Shown here: piece by piece, positions 10,180 to 19,174 of the stretch
Position numbering within the stretch: the stretch's first letter is position 1
Layout of the letters: every line of letters starts with the position of its first letter
Origin: Paenibacillus sp. 1001270B_150601_E10
Lineage (GTDB): Bacteria > Bacillota > Bacilli > Paenibacillales > Paenibacillaceae
Length of the DNA stretch: 64,000 nt
Reading direction: 5' to 3'
Assembly (NCBI RefSeq): GCF_015558675.1
Contig: NZ_JADMOL010000007.1
Coordinates: 137,009 to 201,008 of the forward strand
Notes under the pieces: model-generated
What the model was told of the DNA's origin: nothing
The model's database searches: none
The model's input: only the letters and a program-made list of their open reading frames with translations
Program-made: the position numbers and the translations under genes

Positions 10180-10199
10180 GCAGGTATCGCCTCCTTTCT

Positions 10200-13160
10200 C
10201 TAGTATGGCAGTCCAAACTCCTTGCGCTTTTTCTTTATCTCGTCATTGATAAAGCGGGTGTATAAGTCGATAGCCTCGCGTGGGTCCTCATTCGAGATCA
10301 CAACGCTTCGGAATGCATTATCCAAATGACGGCCGGTAAAGTAGCCTCCCGCGACCTCAGGAATCCCCTTAGCCCATTTCCACTGCTCCATAAGCGTCTT
10401 ATAATGCTGGATCTGCCACGGAATACGGGCAACCGCCTCCAGATTGGCTGTCGCATTGCGGCCGGCTGGTCCGAACACACCCTCTAACTCAAGACTATAC
10501 TTGGCTTGAATCTCGGTGCTGGTCCACCACTTGAGGAATGCCCACGCCTCGTCCTTATGCTCACTCGCTGCAAGCATGACCGCTGCCGTTCCGCTTGTAG
10601 GCACATCGCGGCGAATCTGCCCATCAGCCTGCTTCGTTCCAGGCACAACCGTGAAGTCCCATAATCCTTTAAGCTCAGGGGCCGTAATGCTGATCACGTT
10701 GAACCTCGTGTAATCTGCAATGGCAATCGGCATCTCTCCGCTTCGGAAGCGATTGACGAAGTCCGTCGTGAGCGGAAGCTTATAGGTCGTATATAAGTCC
10801 GTCCAATCCATAAATGTCTTGATCGCAATCTCTGTATCGAGTGCACTTGCCTTGCCCCCCTCGCGGTACAGCTCTCCGCCGTTCTGATACAGCATAGTGC
10901 CAAAGGTGGCATTTACAGGGAGCGACGAGCTGTCCTGCACATTCGACCCGAGGCGAACCAGCACCTGAATGGGGAAGCCGAACAACAGATTATGCTTCTG
11001 AAGCTCTGGAATCATGGCAAACACGTCTTCCCATGTATCCGGCACCTTCAAGTTCAGCTCCTCTAAGATATCCTTGCGGTAATAAAGCACAGGGAAGGAT
11101 TGGTCAATAGGCAGACCATACGTTCCGCCATTAAATTGATAAGGAACCATTGCGCTCTCATGGAACTGCTGCTTGACCTGATCGAACTGAGGATATGCGG
11201 ACAGATCCTCCACCGCATGGCGAAGCGCATAGTTCACAGGCTTATCGTCAGGCAGTGAAAAGGCAACATCAGGTCCTCGGCCAGCCAGCATAGCCTGCAG
11301 CAGGACGCCCTCGCTTACGACCTGAATATCAACCGCAATCCCTGTCTCGCTTGTAAACGACTCCTCAATCAAACGTTTGGCGATCTTGGCCTGATCCATC
11401 CCTTGCGTCATCCATAGCGTGATCTTCTTCTTGCTGTCCTCGCCAGCACCAAGCATATTGTAGTCCGTAAAGAACGATAGCATGAACGTTCCCGTGCTGT
11501 GCTTGACCTTATTCCAGAAGCCGGCAGTTGCAGAAGGCAGCTTCTGGTCAGGAGAAGCCACGACTAGATAGTCGATGGACAGCGGCATATTATTGATTGA
11601 ATAGATCCAATCTCCAAGCGAGCTTGTATTCGACTTAAAGGTTTCTAAGCGTCTTGGAATCGTGTCAGGCTGATTCGCCATGTCCCGAAGCTGAACCATC
11701 AGACGTGTAAGGGAAGCTGTCCGGTCCCCGCCGCCTGATAGACGCTCTGCATGCTTGGCGACTTCTTCAAGCACATCCGCTTGCTCTGTCATGACCTTCA
11801 CAAGCTCAGGAATCTTCTTATCAAGCTGATAATCCCGATATTCATCCGGCACAGTGCCTGTAATCATAATGATGCGGCGGTAGATTCGATTAAGCTCCAA
11901 TACGCTCGACTCCACCGTGCGAAGAAGAGCAGCCATTTCCCCTAAGGTGACCTCAAGCTTGATCTCGTGCTTGCCCTTTGTCAGATAGAATTGATAAGGC
12001 TCCGCTTTCGAACCATTCTGTCTTCCACCCAACGCATGCATTTCCCAATCGGCTGAGAATGGAAAAGGAATGCTGTTCATCTCTGCAAAAGGAACCTTTC
12101 CATCAATATAGAGCTTGCGATAGGAGGTCATGCCGCGCTGGAAGCTCTGCTTCGCCTTAATCCCGATATGATAAAGTCCGTCATCCGGAACCTCGATTTC
12201 CCAAGTCATCCATTGGCCAGCCAAAGACCAGTTGTAGCCGCCAATCGTGTTCAATCGAATCTGAGAGATATGATAGGGCTCGGTTGCAGGGCTGCTCCGA
12301 TCCATCATGGGATAGAGCACTTGGCTTGACTTCAGCACCGCATCCTCACCTTGTATCTTCACCGCAACATCCGATGCTTTCTTATAGCCCTGTTCGGCAT
12401 AATCAGCAGACAACCTTTCATAATCCTGAATCGCATCCGGCTGTTTCAGCTTAATCGAATCGATCAGCATTTTCTCTTTCGCTGAGATCAGGGTCAGCGT
12501 ATGCTTCCCTTTCGTGAAGTGATAGAAGTACGGCTCCGTGTGACGTCCGTCTGAGCTCTGAACATAGGCGTCAAGCCAGATCGGATTCTCCACCTGCTTC
12601 TGATACAAATCGTTGCCGCGCGCATCCCGCAGCGTCTCTCCTTCGCCTGCCCATACTCGGCGAAACATGAGGTTCTTGCTCTCTGAAAAAGGAAGTTTGC
12701 CATCAATTCTAAGTTCTCGGTCGATATCCGCACTTTTGCCTTCGAGCTGATAATATCGAATCGCGATCAGGTACAAACCTTCCTGCTCGACTTCAAAGCT
12801 CCATGTGATGCTTCCTTCCTCACCTGTCTCAACCGCATGTCCTACTAGGTGAGGAGCTTCTTGCACGATGCGTGGAACCATTCCTTCCGCGCTCGCAAAG
12901 CGTTCTCCCTCGATAAGCACCTCCACATTCGGCTTAGGCGCATCCTTATATCTCGCTGCATATTGGTCATATCCGCCTTCTTGAAAGTGACCGGACAAGG
13001 ATGCCGTCAAGTCGCTTGAGGTGGGGGCTGCCGCTTCAACCTGAGTACTTCTCGCGGGATAGAATGCACCAGGAAGCATACTACCTGCTCCTATTGCTGC
13101 AACGAGTACAAGCTTAAGCCACTGGGCTTTAAAGACTGAATTGCGCTGATCAGAGGCCAC
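10200..13160 (-). CDS. 986-residue solute-binding protein with N-terminal carbohydrate-binding-like modules
   Basis: A GTG start with a GGAGG site gives a signal peptide with a likely signal peptidase I site (VEAAAP, about residue 44) and no lipobox. Residues about 55-245 and 265-425 form two similar beta-rich modules, each with the pattern EGxF/SxExxx, a line like ITWSFEVEQEGLYLIAIRYY, then YFYHFTKGKHTLTL; they resemble CBM-type or galactose-binding-like domains. Residues about 550-985 are a family 1 binding-protein domain. Fusion of glycan-binding modules to a binding protein suggests capture of a polysaccharide or large oligosaccharide. Ordinary Gram-positive binding proteins are lipoproteins near 430 residues, so both size and missing lipid anchor are unusual. 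Retention at the surface would need the modules or partner proteins. Confidence 0.85.
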   Translation of the reverse strand: MASDQRNSVFKAQWLKLVLVAAIGAGSMLPGAFYPARSTQVEAAAPTSSDLTASLSGHFQEGGYDQYAARYKDAPKPNVEVLIEGERFASAEGMVPRIVQEAPHLVGHAVETGEEGSITWSFEVEQEGLYLIAIRYYQLEGKSADIDRELRIDGKLPFSESKNLMFRRVWAGEGETLRDARGNDLYQKQVENPIWLDAYVQSSDGRHTEPYFYHFTKGKHTLTLISAKEKMLIDSIKLKQPDAIQDYERLSADYAEQGYKKASDVAVKIQGEDAVLKSSQVLYPMMDRSSPATEPYHISQIRLNTIGGYNWSLAGQWMTWEIEVPDDGLYHIGIKAKQSFQRGMTSYRKLYIDGKVPFAEMNSIPFPFSADWEMHALGGRQNGSKAEPYQFYLTKGKHEIKLEVTLGEMAALLRTVESSVLELNRIYRRIIMITGTVPDEYRDYQLDKKIPELVKVMTEQADVLEEVAKHAERLSGGGDRTASLTRLMVQLRDMANQPDTIPRRLETFKSNTSSLGDWIYSINNMPLSIDYLVVASPDQKLPSATAGFWNKVKHSTGTFMLSFFTDYNMLGAGEDSKKKITLWMTQGMDQAKIAKRLIEESFTSETGIAVDIQVVSEGVLLQAMLAGRGPDVAFSLPDDKPVNYALRHAVEDLSAYPQFDQVKQQFHESAMVPYQFNGGTYGLPIDQSFPVLYYRKDILEELNLKVPDTWEDVFAMIPELQKHNLLFGFPIQVLVRLGSNVQDSSSLPVNATFGTMLYQNGGELYREGGKASALDTEIAIKTFMDWTDLYTTYKLPLTTDFVNRFRSGEMPIAIADYTRFNVISITAPELKGLWDFTVVPGTKQADGQIRRDVPTSGTAAVMLAASEHKDEAWAFLKWWTSTEIQAKYSLELEGVFGPAGRNATANLEAVARIPWQIQHYKTLMEQWKWAKGIPEVAGGYFTGRHLDNAFRSVVISNEDPREAIDLYTRFINDEIKKKRKEFGLPY

Positions 13161-13185
13161 CTGCCATCCTCCTTCCCATCTAAGA

Positions 13186-13224
13186 GTGACACCCCAAATA
13201 CCGCAAGCGCCTTTGGGGTGTCAC
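13186..13224 (-). other. Perfect 13-bp stem-loop between the two binding-protein genes
   Basis: GTGACACCCCAAA and TTTGGGGTGTCAC pair without mismatch around a 13-base loop. No T run follows, and the GGAGG site of the next gene is a few bases downstream. The structure is therefore more likely a message-stabilising or partial-termination hairpin that raises binding-protein over permease expression than a full terminator. Confidence 0.7.
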
Positions 13225-13239
13225 GCTATGATTCCGTCG

Positions 13240-14571
13240 TTATTTCTTCACGGTTACATCTATGGCTGCTTGAGTTAATGGCTTAATTCGAGCCAATTCA
13301 CTTGCAGGCGTTCCTTTGCCGTTCATAATATTATCGATCGCCTCGCTGAAATAATTGCTGAAGCCCTCGTACGCGTAGAATTGCATGACTGTGCCATTTC
13401 CAAGCATTTTTCTAAGCGAATTCAAGCCTTCTTGATTACGGAAGTTGGCTTCTTCTCCACGAATAACTTGATCAAAGCCTTTCTCCTGATCCCGCTCGTA
13501 GAGCTCCATCCATACAGCCATCACTTCCTTCGGACTCTCCACATCGCTCATGAGATGCCACATGTTTACCGTTGTTGGCACCACGAATTCACTTGCTTTT
13601 GGTCCTTTCGGGAAGAACACATATCCCCAGTCATCTGCCATTCCGCCATTGAAGTCATAAGCTGCCCAGCGATAACCAGGATAGAATAACGCAGTGCCCT
13701 CTGCGAAGTTGCCACCTACGACCTTGTGGACGTTATACAGGTCGGAGACGAATTGGATTGCCTCCATCGATTCTGGAGCGTCGTAGGTAATCTTGTCGTC
13801 CTTCGTCACGAATCCATTGTTCGAGTAGATAAACGGCAGGGTTAGCGACAGCGGCGTGTCATATGGCGTTACACCATAAACGCCGTCCTTCGTAACCGCC
13901 TTGGAGATCTCTAAAAATTTGTCCCAGGTCCACTCGCCTTTTTCCTGCAGCTCATATGGATCCTCGAGTCCATTTTTCTGAATAAGCGTCTTGTTATAGT
14001 AGAAGCCGTTGCCGTTGTTATCGTTATACGTAAAGCTGTATTGTTTGCCGTTATACTTGCCATAGCTCAGCATAATCTTGTTCCAATTCGGATCGTTCAG
14101 ATCGACGAGGTCATCAATATTGCGAATATACCCCTCGCTAACCATCTTTGGGATGGACCACTCCAGCGGAATCATGATGATATCCGCAAACGGCTGACCC
14201 GCAACGGAGGTTGTAATGATTCGAGACTGAATCTCGTTAAACGGTACAGTCACGTATTCAATCTTTACGTTGAACTTCTCCTCCGCCTTACGCTGAAGCT
14301 CCTTTTCTTCCTCCGACAAGTAGTTCTCCATGCCCCACCACTGACCGATGCGTATCGTTCTTCCCTTCAGGTCGATCTTCTCATTCACAGGAGCCACTGC
14401 TGGATCGCTCTTCTCCTCACCCTTCGGATCTTCCTTCGTGCCTTCCTTGTTCTCGGTTACGGCCGGCTTCGATTCTGGATTGGCCTGATTGCCCGAGTTC
14501 CCTGATGAACAAGCTGCCAGTAGAACAATCATCGTGATCATCAGCAGTTTCGCAAGCCACTTGCGCTTCAT
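13240..14571 (-). CDS. Extracellular solute-binding lipoprotein, family 1
   Basis: A longer frame runs upstream, but the ATG at 14571 has a GGGGGA site and gives a proper lipoprotein signal peptide (MKRKWLAKLLMITMIVLLAAC, Cys about residue 21), so 443 residues are assigned. A Ser/Asn/Glu/Lys-rich linker is followed by a family 1 binding-protein domain, with WTWDKFLEISKAVTKDGVYG and a YPGYRWAAYDFNGGMADDWG segment typical of the second lobe. It is the first gene of the importer operon and is preceded by a cre-like site. It presumably delivers a sugar to one of the permease pairs. Which pair is not evident. Confidence 0.88.
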   Translation of the reverse strand: MKRKWLAKLLMITMIVLLAACSSGNSGNQANPESKPAVTENKEGTKEDPKGEEKSDPAVAPVNEKIDLKGRTIRIGQWWGMENYLSEEEKELQRKAEEKFNVKIEYVTVPFNEIQSRIITTSVAGQPFADIIMIPLEWSIPKMVSEGYIRNIDDLVDLNDPNWNKIMLSYGKYNGKQYSFTYNDNNGNGFYYNKTLIQKNGLEDPYELQEKGEWTWDKFLEISKAVTKDGVYGVTPYDTPLSLTLPFIYSNNGFVTKDDKITYDAPESMEAIQFVSDLYNVHKVVGGNFAEGTALFYPGYRWAAYDFNGGMADDWGYVFFPKGPKASEFVVPTTVNMWHLMSDVESPKEVMAVWMELYERDQEKGFDQVIRGEEANFRNQEGLNSLRKMLGNGTVMQFYAYEGFSNYFSEAIDNIMNGKGTPASELARIKPLTQAAIDVTVKK

Positions 14572-14627
14572 GTCAGTTCCCCCTATCACTCGAATAAATT
14601 CCATTGCTACTTTCGACTGCTTTGCGA

Positions 14628-14641
14628 TGTAACCGCTTTCT
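14628..14641 (-). promoter_or_regulatory. cre-like site upstream of the importer operon
   Basis: TGTAACCGCTTTCT closely fits the CcpA operator consensus (TGNAANCGNWNNCW). It lies about 60 bases upstream of the first binding-protein gene. Carbon catabolite repression of the operon is inferred. Confidence 0.5.
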
Positions 14642-14714
14642 AAACTGAACACTTCCCATTTTAGAAGATTGTTTATTCTCCGCATATTTAGGTATCATCA
14701 TTTTTTCTCTCCAT

Positions 14715-14738
14715 AAAAAAAGCCCCTGCACCGGGGCC
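14715..14738 (-). terminator. Intrinsic terminator of the two-component operon
   Basis: On the minus strand GGCCCCGGTGCAGGGGCT forms a G+C-rich hairpin followed by seven T. It separates the response regulator gene from the importer operon. Confidence 0.85.
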
Positions 14739-14801
14739 TATACTCATAATTGACTTGATCTAAAAACTTTCCATACGAATGCTAAAGAAAACACATACCT
14801 C

Positions 14802-16274
14802 TTATCTCATTTCCGTCCTAAACTGGGAGGGTGTCTTGCCAATTAGTTTTTTAAACATTTTTGTAAAATAAAAGTAATCCATATATCCTGACCTCTCCGC
14901 AATTTCTCCAACCATAAGATCCGTGCTCCCGAGAAGCTCGCAGGCATATGTCATGCGGAGCTTGGCGATATAGGCCGTGAACGTCTCTCCGATCTCCTTC
15001 TTGAATAACTGGCTGATATAGCTTGGATTCGTATAGAACAGCTGTGACAGCGATTGTAGTGAGATATCCTCAGTAAAATGCTGATTGACATACTGCAGGA
15101 TCGATCGAAAGGTCTCGTTGCTTGTCATGGCAAGATCGATTTCCTGAGCATCCAGGATGCTTCTTGCTGCGCTTTGCCGAAGCTCATGAATCATCGCTTG
15201 AACGGAACCATAGTTAGCGATCAGCTGCTCGCGATTAAAAAGCACCATGTCCTCATGATCCTGATTGATGCAGTATAGGAAGGCGTGCACGACATGATAC
15301 AGCTGCAGGGCATGCAGCACGGTCAACACGCCTTGCTCAAAAAGAGAGAGCATGCGATCAAAGCTATGATGGGCGCCTGCAACATCTCCAGTGCGCATGG
15401 CCTCATCCAACTGCTTCAACTCTCCTTTAAAGGATTCCGTTAAGCTCGTCTGCTTTCTAGCAATAACAAATCGCCCTGCTATAAAGTACTGATCAGCCAG
15501 CTCATTCGCTTCTTTAATGGCTCTTCTTAGATCAAGCTGCTCTATCGAGCGCTCACTCACGCCAATGCCTCGAATCCCTTCCATGCGCTTTGGATGTTCT
15601 CCCTGCGTATGTGTTTGGTGCAGTGTTTCAAGGCTTATTCGAAGCGGTTCTAATTGATCATGCGGAACGAGAAAGGCATGCTTCATCCTGCCAATCTTTG
15701 CATAGGGCAGTTCAGCAGAGACGATTGGCGGCTCAAGACTTGAAGTGGAACAAACCAGCACGCCTATCGGCGATGAATGTGATTCTATCACACCCAGCCT
15801 ATGCAGCATCTCCAGCAGTTCTGTCTCATGAGCCATACTCGGCTCTTCCATGTAGCTTAGAAGCAGCGTTTCAATAGTAGTGGAATGTATGGAGTTGGAA
15901 GCCCGCTTCCCTTTAATCCTGCAAAGGATGGACTCTATCTCCTCTTCCTCAAATGGCTTTAAGCAGTATGCGATCGCTCCGTAGGTAAGAGCCTTCTGGG
16001 CATAAGCAAATTCAGCATAACCGCTGACCACAACAAAGTCCGTATCCGGTAAGATTTCTTTTCCTCTCTTAATAAGTTCTAGCCCATTCATCCCAGGCAT
16101 TCTTATATCCGTGAAGACGACAGCTGGCTTGCATGTATCCATGTAAGACAAAGCCTCCACACCGCTGTTTGCCGTGCCGATGATCTCGAAGCCATGAGCT
16201 GTCCAATCGATGCTCGCCTTAAAACTCTCGATGACCCAAGACTCGTCGTCTACCAGCAGTACCGTTATACTCAT
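14802..16274 (-). CDS. AraC-type response regulator, YesN-like
   Basis: A 490-residue cytoplasmic regulator. An N-terminal receiver has VDDE at residues 8-11, the phosphoacceptor Asp56 (TDIRMPG) and Lys near 107 (CLKPF). A middle region of no clear family follows. The C-terminal AraC DNA-binding domain has two helix-turn-helix units (about 390-490, with LSQLFYTNPSYISQLFKKEIGETFT). The ATG start overlaps the stop of the sensor gene by four bases (ATGA), so the pair is coupled. It most likely activates the adjacent sugar-importer operon in response to an oligosaccharide, as YesN-type regulators do; the target is inferred from position. Confidence 0.9.
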   Translation of the reverse strand: MSITVLLVDDESWVIESFKASIDWTAHGFEIIGTANSGVEALSYMDTCKPAVVFTDIRMPGMNGLELIKRGKEILPDTDFVVVSGYAEFAYAQKALTYGAIAYCLKPFEEEEIESILCRIKGKRASNSIHSTTIETLLLSYMEEPSMAHETELLEMLHRLGVIESHSSPIGVLVCSTSSLEPPIVSAELPYAKIGRMKHAFLVPHDQLEPLRISLETLHQTHTQGEHPKRMEGIRGIGVSERSIEQLDLRRAIKEANELADQYFIAGRFVIARKQTSLTESFKGELKQLDEAMRTGDVAGAHHSFDRMLSLFEQGVLTVLHALQLYHVVHAFLYCINQDHEDMVLFNREQLIANYGSVQAMIHELRQSAARSILDAQEIDLAMTSNETFRSILQYVNQHFTEDISLQSLSQLFYTNPSYISQLFKKEIGETFTAYIAKLRMTYACELLGSTDLMVGEIAERSGYMDYFYFTKMFKKLIGKTPSQFRTEMR

Positions 16275-18064
16275 GATGCTCCTCCGCCCTTTGTTGAAAG
16301 TGATAGCTGTACCTTTGTCCCTGCGCCTGGCTCACTCTGAATCGCAAGCCCATACTTTGCTCCATAAATAAGCTTGATCCTCGCATGAACATTGGCAAAG
16401 CCGATGCTTCCTCTGCCTTCACCTGTCAGGAAGCCTTTAGAAGAGTCATGAAGCATAGACTCGAGCCATTCTAGACGTCCTTGCTCCATGCCTATACCAT
16501 CATCCTCGACCGTCAATAGCAGCGTTGCTTCATCACGCAGCAACGCTTGAATGCGAAGCAAGCCCTGCTCCTCTTTGAGTTCAAGGCCGTGGTATACCGC
16601 ATTCTCTACAATCGGCTGAAGGATCATTTTAGGAATGAAACAATCCTTTACTCTCTCATCAACTTCCATCTTCACCCTGAATCTATTGCCAAATCGCAGC
16701 TTCTGAATGTGAAGATAGGCTTCAATAATCGACAGCTCTACTCGTAGCGGAACCATGCCATCGCCCTTAATGCTGTATCTAAAAATACTCGCAAGAGCAG
16801 CTGTTGAAGCACGAATCTCCTGTGCCCCCTTAACCACTGCCATTCCCTTTATCATCTCAAGGGTATTGTACAGAAAATGAGGATTAATCTGGCTGCGAAG
16901 ATAGGAGAGCTCTGCCTGCTTCTTCTCCAGCTCTGCTCCAAGCAGCGCCGTATTGGCATCCAGCAGTTCCTTGGTCAGCGTGTCAATTTGATTCATCATC
17001 TTATTGAACTCATTAGCCATGACCGTAATTTCGACATAGCCATCGAGATCGATGCCTTGCTTCAATCTGTCGAGATTGCCATGCTTTACTGTATTCATGT
17101 AGAGCATGAGCTTCTTTAGCGGCAGCAAAATGTTGTTCGTTAGAACAGCGAACAGCACCAGCATCACCAGCCCGCCCAGCACGAAGATAATGCTGAAAAA
17201 GAATTGAATATCCGCAAGATCCCGCATAAGCACATCCTTCGGAATCATGCTGACAATCGAGCTGTTCAGCTCTGGTAGATACTCTGCCTTCGCCATATAG
17301 GCCCTTCCGTTCCACTCCAGCTCTTCCTTATCTGAATCATTAAGCCTGCGATTGCTGTATACGGCTTCAAGCTGGCTGTCTGCGCCTAGAATATCCCCGC
17401 TGGCGATAATTTGCTCTTTCTGGTCCATAAAGAAAGCTTGAGAAACCATCTCCTGCGAGATGCTGCTGATTCCCCCCATAAGCGCCTTTGGTGAGACCAC
17501 GAAGAACAGCGTGCCGATAGAAGCATTAAACGGTTCACCAGGCTGCGCATATTTGATATTAAAACCGATTAGAAATACGCTTGACGTCGAATATTGGTCT
17601 CCTGCATGATGCACGGTGAAATACTGAAAAGCCTCTCCTTCCGCTAGCTGGGCTTGGTAGGGCTCAGTCATTCTTCTGCTTCCAGCAATATCTACCCAAC
17701 GCCCCTCTTTGCCAAGTACAAGAATATCGAGAATTCCTTCCTTTAAGGTCATGGAGTTGATGAGTAAGCTCTCCACACGCTTACTAAGCATAAATCGCTG
17801 TACTTTATCTTCCTCGATAAGAAAGTTTTGAACATCCAAGTTGAAGGCAATATTCGTCATAAGCCGCTCAAGAACATCCTTGTTCGCGTATATCGTCTGC
17901 TTCATTTGGAAAATGAGATCATTGGCAGCCTTATTATTGTTGGATTGTATGATCTTCGTCATCTGGAGATAGCTTGCAGATAAGATCGCTAGAACAACCA
18001 ATGCTAGTGCCAGCGCTATAATCATCAGCTGTGAACGGATAGTCAGCTTGCGCAGAAGAGCCAC
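16271..18064 (-). CDS. Sensor histidine kinase, YesM-like
   Basis: A 597-residue membrane kinase. A membrane helix at residues 12-34 and another near 285-308 flank a dCache-like extracellular sensor region. A HAMP domain, then the His_kinase region with SQINPHFLYNTLEMIKG (His about residue 395), and an ATPase domain with DDGIGMEQG follow. This architecture is that of the LytS/YesM class that pairs with AraC-type response regulators. It is co-transcribed with the regulator and neighbours the importer operon, so it probably senses an external sugar directly or through a binding protein. Confidence 0.92.
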   Translation of the reverse strand: MALLRKLTIRSQLMIIALALALVVLAILSASYLQMTKIIQSNNNKAANDLIFQMKQTIYANKDVLERLMTNIAFNLDVQNFLIEEDKVQRFMLSKRVESLLINSMTLKEGILDILVLGKEGRWVDIAGSRRMTEPYQAQLAEGEAFQYFTVHHAGDQYSTSSVFLIGFNIKYAQPGEPFNASIGTLFFVVSPKALMGGISSISQEMVSQAFFMDQKEQIIASGDILGADSQLEAVYSNRRLNDSDKEELEWNGRAYMAKAEYLPELNSSIVSMIPKDVLMRDLADIQFFFSIIFVLGGLVMLVLFAVLTNNILLPLKKLMLYMNTVKHGNLDRLKQGIDLDGYVEITVMANEFNKMMNQIDTLTKELLDANTALLGAELEKKQAELSYLRSQINPHFLYNTLEMIKGMAVVKGAQEIRASTAALASIFRYSIKGDGMVPLRVELSIIEAYLHIQKLRFGNRFRVKMEVDERVKDCFIPKMILQPIVENAVYHGLELKEEQGLLRIQALLRDEATLLLTVEDDGIGMEQGRLEWLESMLHDSSKGFLTGEGRGSIGFANVHARIKLIYGAKYGLAIQSEPGAGTKVQLSLSTKGGGAS

Positions 18065-18103
18065 TTCGCTCTCTCCTTCTCGTCAATGTAAACCATACAT
18101 AGC

Positions 18104-18171
18104 AAAAGCTCCCTTGTCGTATAGTCTGATCATGCCATCACACTTGCTAACAAAGGGAGCTGCCGGTCTCT
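18104..18171 (-). other. Long-loop hairpin in the sensor-kinase leader, possible attenuator
   Basis: AGCTCCCTT and AAGGGAGCT on the minus strand pair across a loop of about 48 bases and are followed by TTTTGC. The structure lies about 40 bases before the sensor gene and behind the nitroreductase terminator, so it would sit in the leader of the two-component operon. It may be a weak terminator or attenuator. Confidence 0.45.
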
Positions 18172-18262
18172 TTCTGGAGTTGTCTCTATTATGCTGTATT
18201 CGATATTGGAGGTAAGATTCCTTCTACAGGAACATGTAATTGCACGAGCCATGATTCCATAT

Positions 18263-18300
18263 AAAAAAATCCTCCCTCTAATTAGAAGAGGAGAGGATTT
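18263..18300 (-). terminator. Intrinsic terminator of the nitroreductase gene
   Basis: On the minus strand AATCCTCTCCTCT pairs with AGAGGGAGGATT around a short A+T loop and is followed by a T run. It abuts the nitroreductase stop codon. Confidence 0.85.
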
Positions 18301-19079
18301 TATTTTTCAGTATGCTGCTGGTATGAGTCCTTATTTTGTATCCATGCCTTGGCCTTGACATAATCCTTCATATAAGAACGGCTCTTCTGCGTAAGCATCT
18401 GTGCTACCTGCGCAGTCCAACGATCTGCTCTCTTTCCCTTCGTGCGTTCTTGATAATAGGCGGATATCGTCTCATTGTATGCCTCGAGCTGCTTGCGGTA
18501 CTCCTCTTCGTTTGACTGATAGCCGTTCTCATGGTAAACAAGTTCAAGCGGCATTCTCGGCTTCTTATCGGCTGCCTGAGCAGGATGTCCCACGACCAAG
18601 GCAAAGAGCGGGATAACATGCTTCGGAATGTTAAGCAGCTCCGAGACCTCGTATAAATTATTGCGAAGTCCGCCAATATAGCAGATGCCAAGACCCATCG
18701 ACTCTGCCGCAATGGAGGCATTCTGTGCAGCGAGTGCTGCATCAATGAGCGCAATCATAAAGTTCTCTGTAGAGGACAGGGTATCCCCAAGATCGATCCC
18801 CTCCATTTGAGCCGCAATCTCCAAGCGATGGGCATCCGCACAGAAGATAAATAAATGCCCGTTATGCTCCACATAGCCTTGGTTGCCAGCAAGCTGAGCT
18901 AGTGCTGCCTTCTTTTCTTTATCCGTAATGCCGAGAATGGTGTAGGCCTGAAGAAAGCTGGATGTAGAGGCCGCCTGAGCAGCCTTTACAATCGTATGGA
19001 TCTCTTCCTTTGTCAGCTCTTTATCTTGAAAGGCTCGCACGGAGCGATGATCTAATATTTTTTCAATAATCTCATTCAT
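18300..19079 (-). CDS. NADPH-dependent nitroreductase family protein, NfrA-like
   Basis: Start placed at the ATG at 19079, which has an AGAAGGGA site and gives MNEIIEKILDHRSVRAF, the usual N-terminus of the family, rather than the longer frame. The 259-residue protein has the FMN-binding pattern of flavin reductases and nitroreductases: DHRSVRAFQDKELTKEE at the start, AAESMGLGICYIGGLRN in the middle and a FALVVGHPAQAADKKPRMP segment. It would use a flavin and NAD(P)H to reduce nitro compounds, quinones or FMN. It is a single-gene unit with its own terminator. Confidence 0.88.
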   Translation of the reverse strand: MNEIIEKILDHRSVRAFQDKELTKEEIHTIVKAAQAASTSSFLQAYTILGITDKEKKAALAQLAGNQGYVEHNGHLFIFCADAHRLEIAAQMEGIDLGDTLSSTENFMIALIDAALAAQNASIAAESMGLGICYIGGLRNNLYEVSELLNIPKHVIPLFALVVGHPAQAADKKPRMPLELVYHENGYQSNEEEYRKQLEAYNETISAYYQERTKGKRADRWTAQVAQMLTQKSRSYMKDYVKAKAWIQNKDSYQQHTEK

Positions 19080-19174
19080 GATCGGTTGTTCCCTTCTCTC
19101 TGTGTCATTCCTATCCTCCATTATAATAACGAAAAATAGCAGGATCTAAACGCAGTAAACCAAGCCACACTCGG

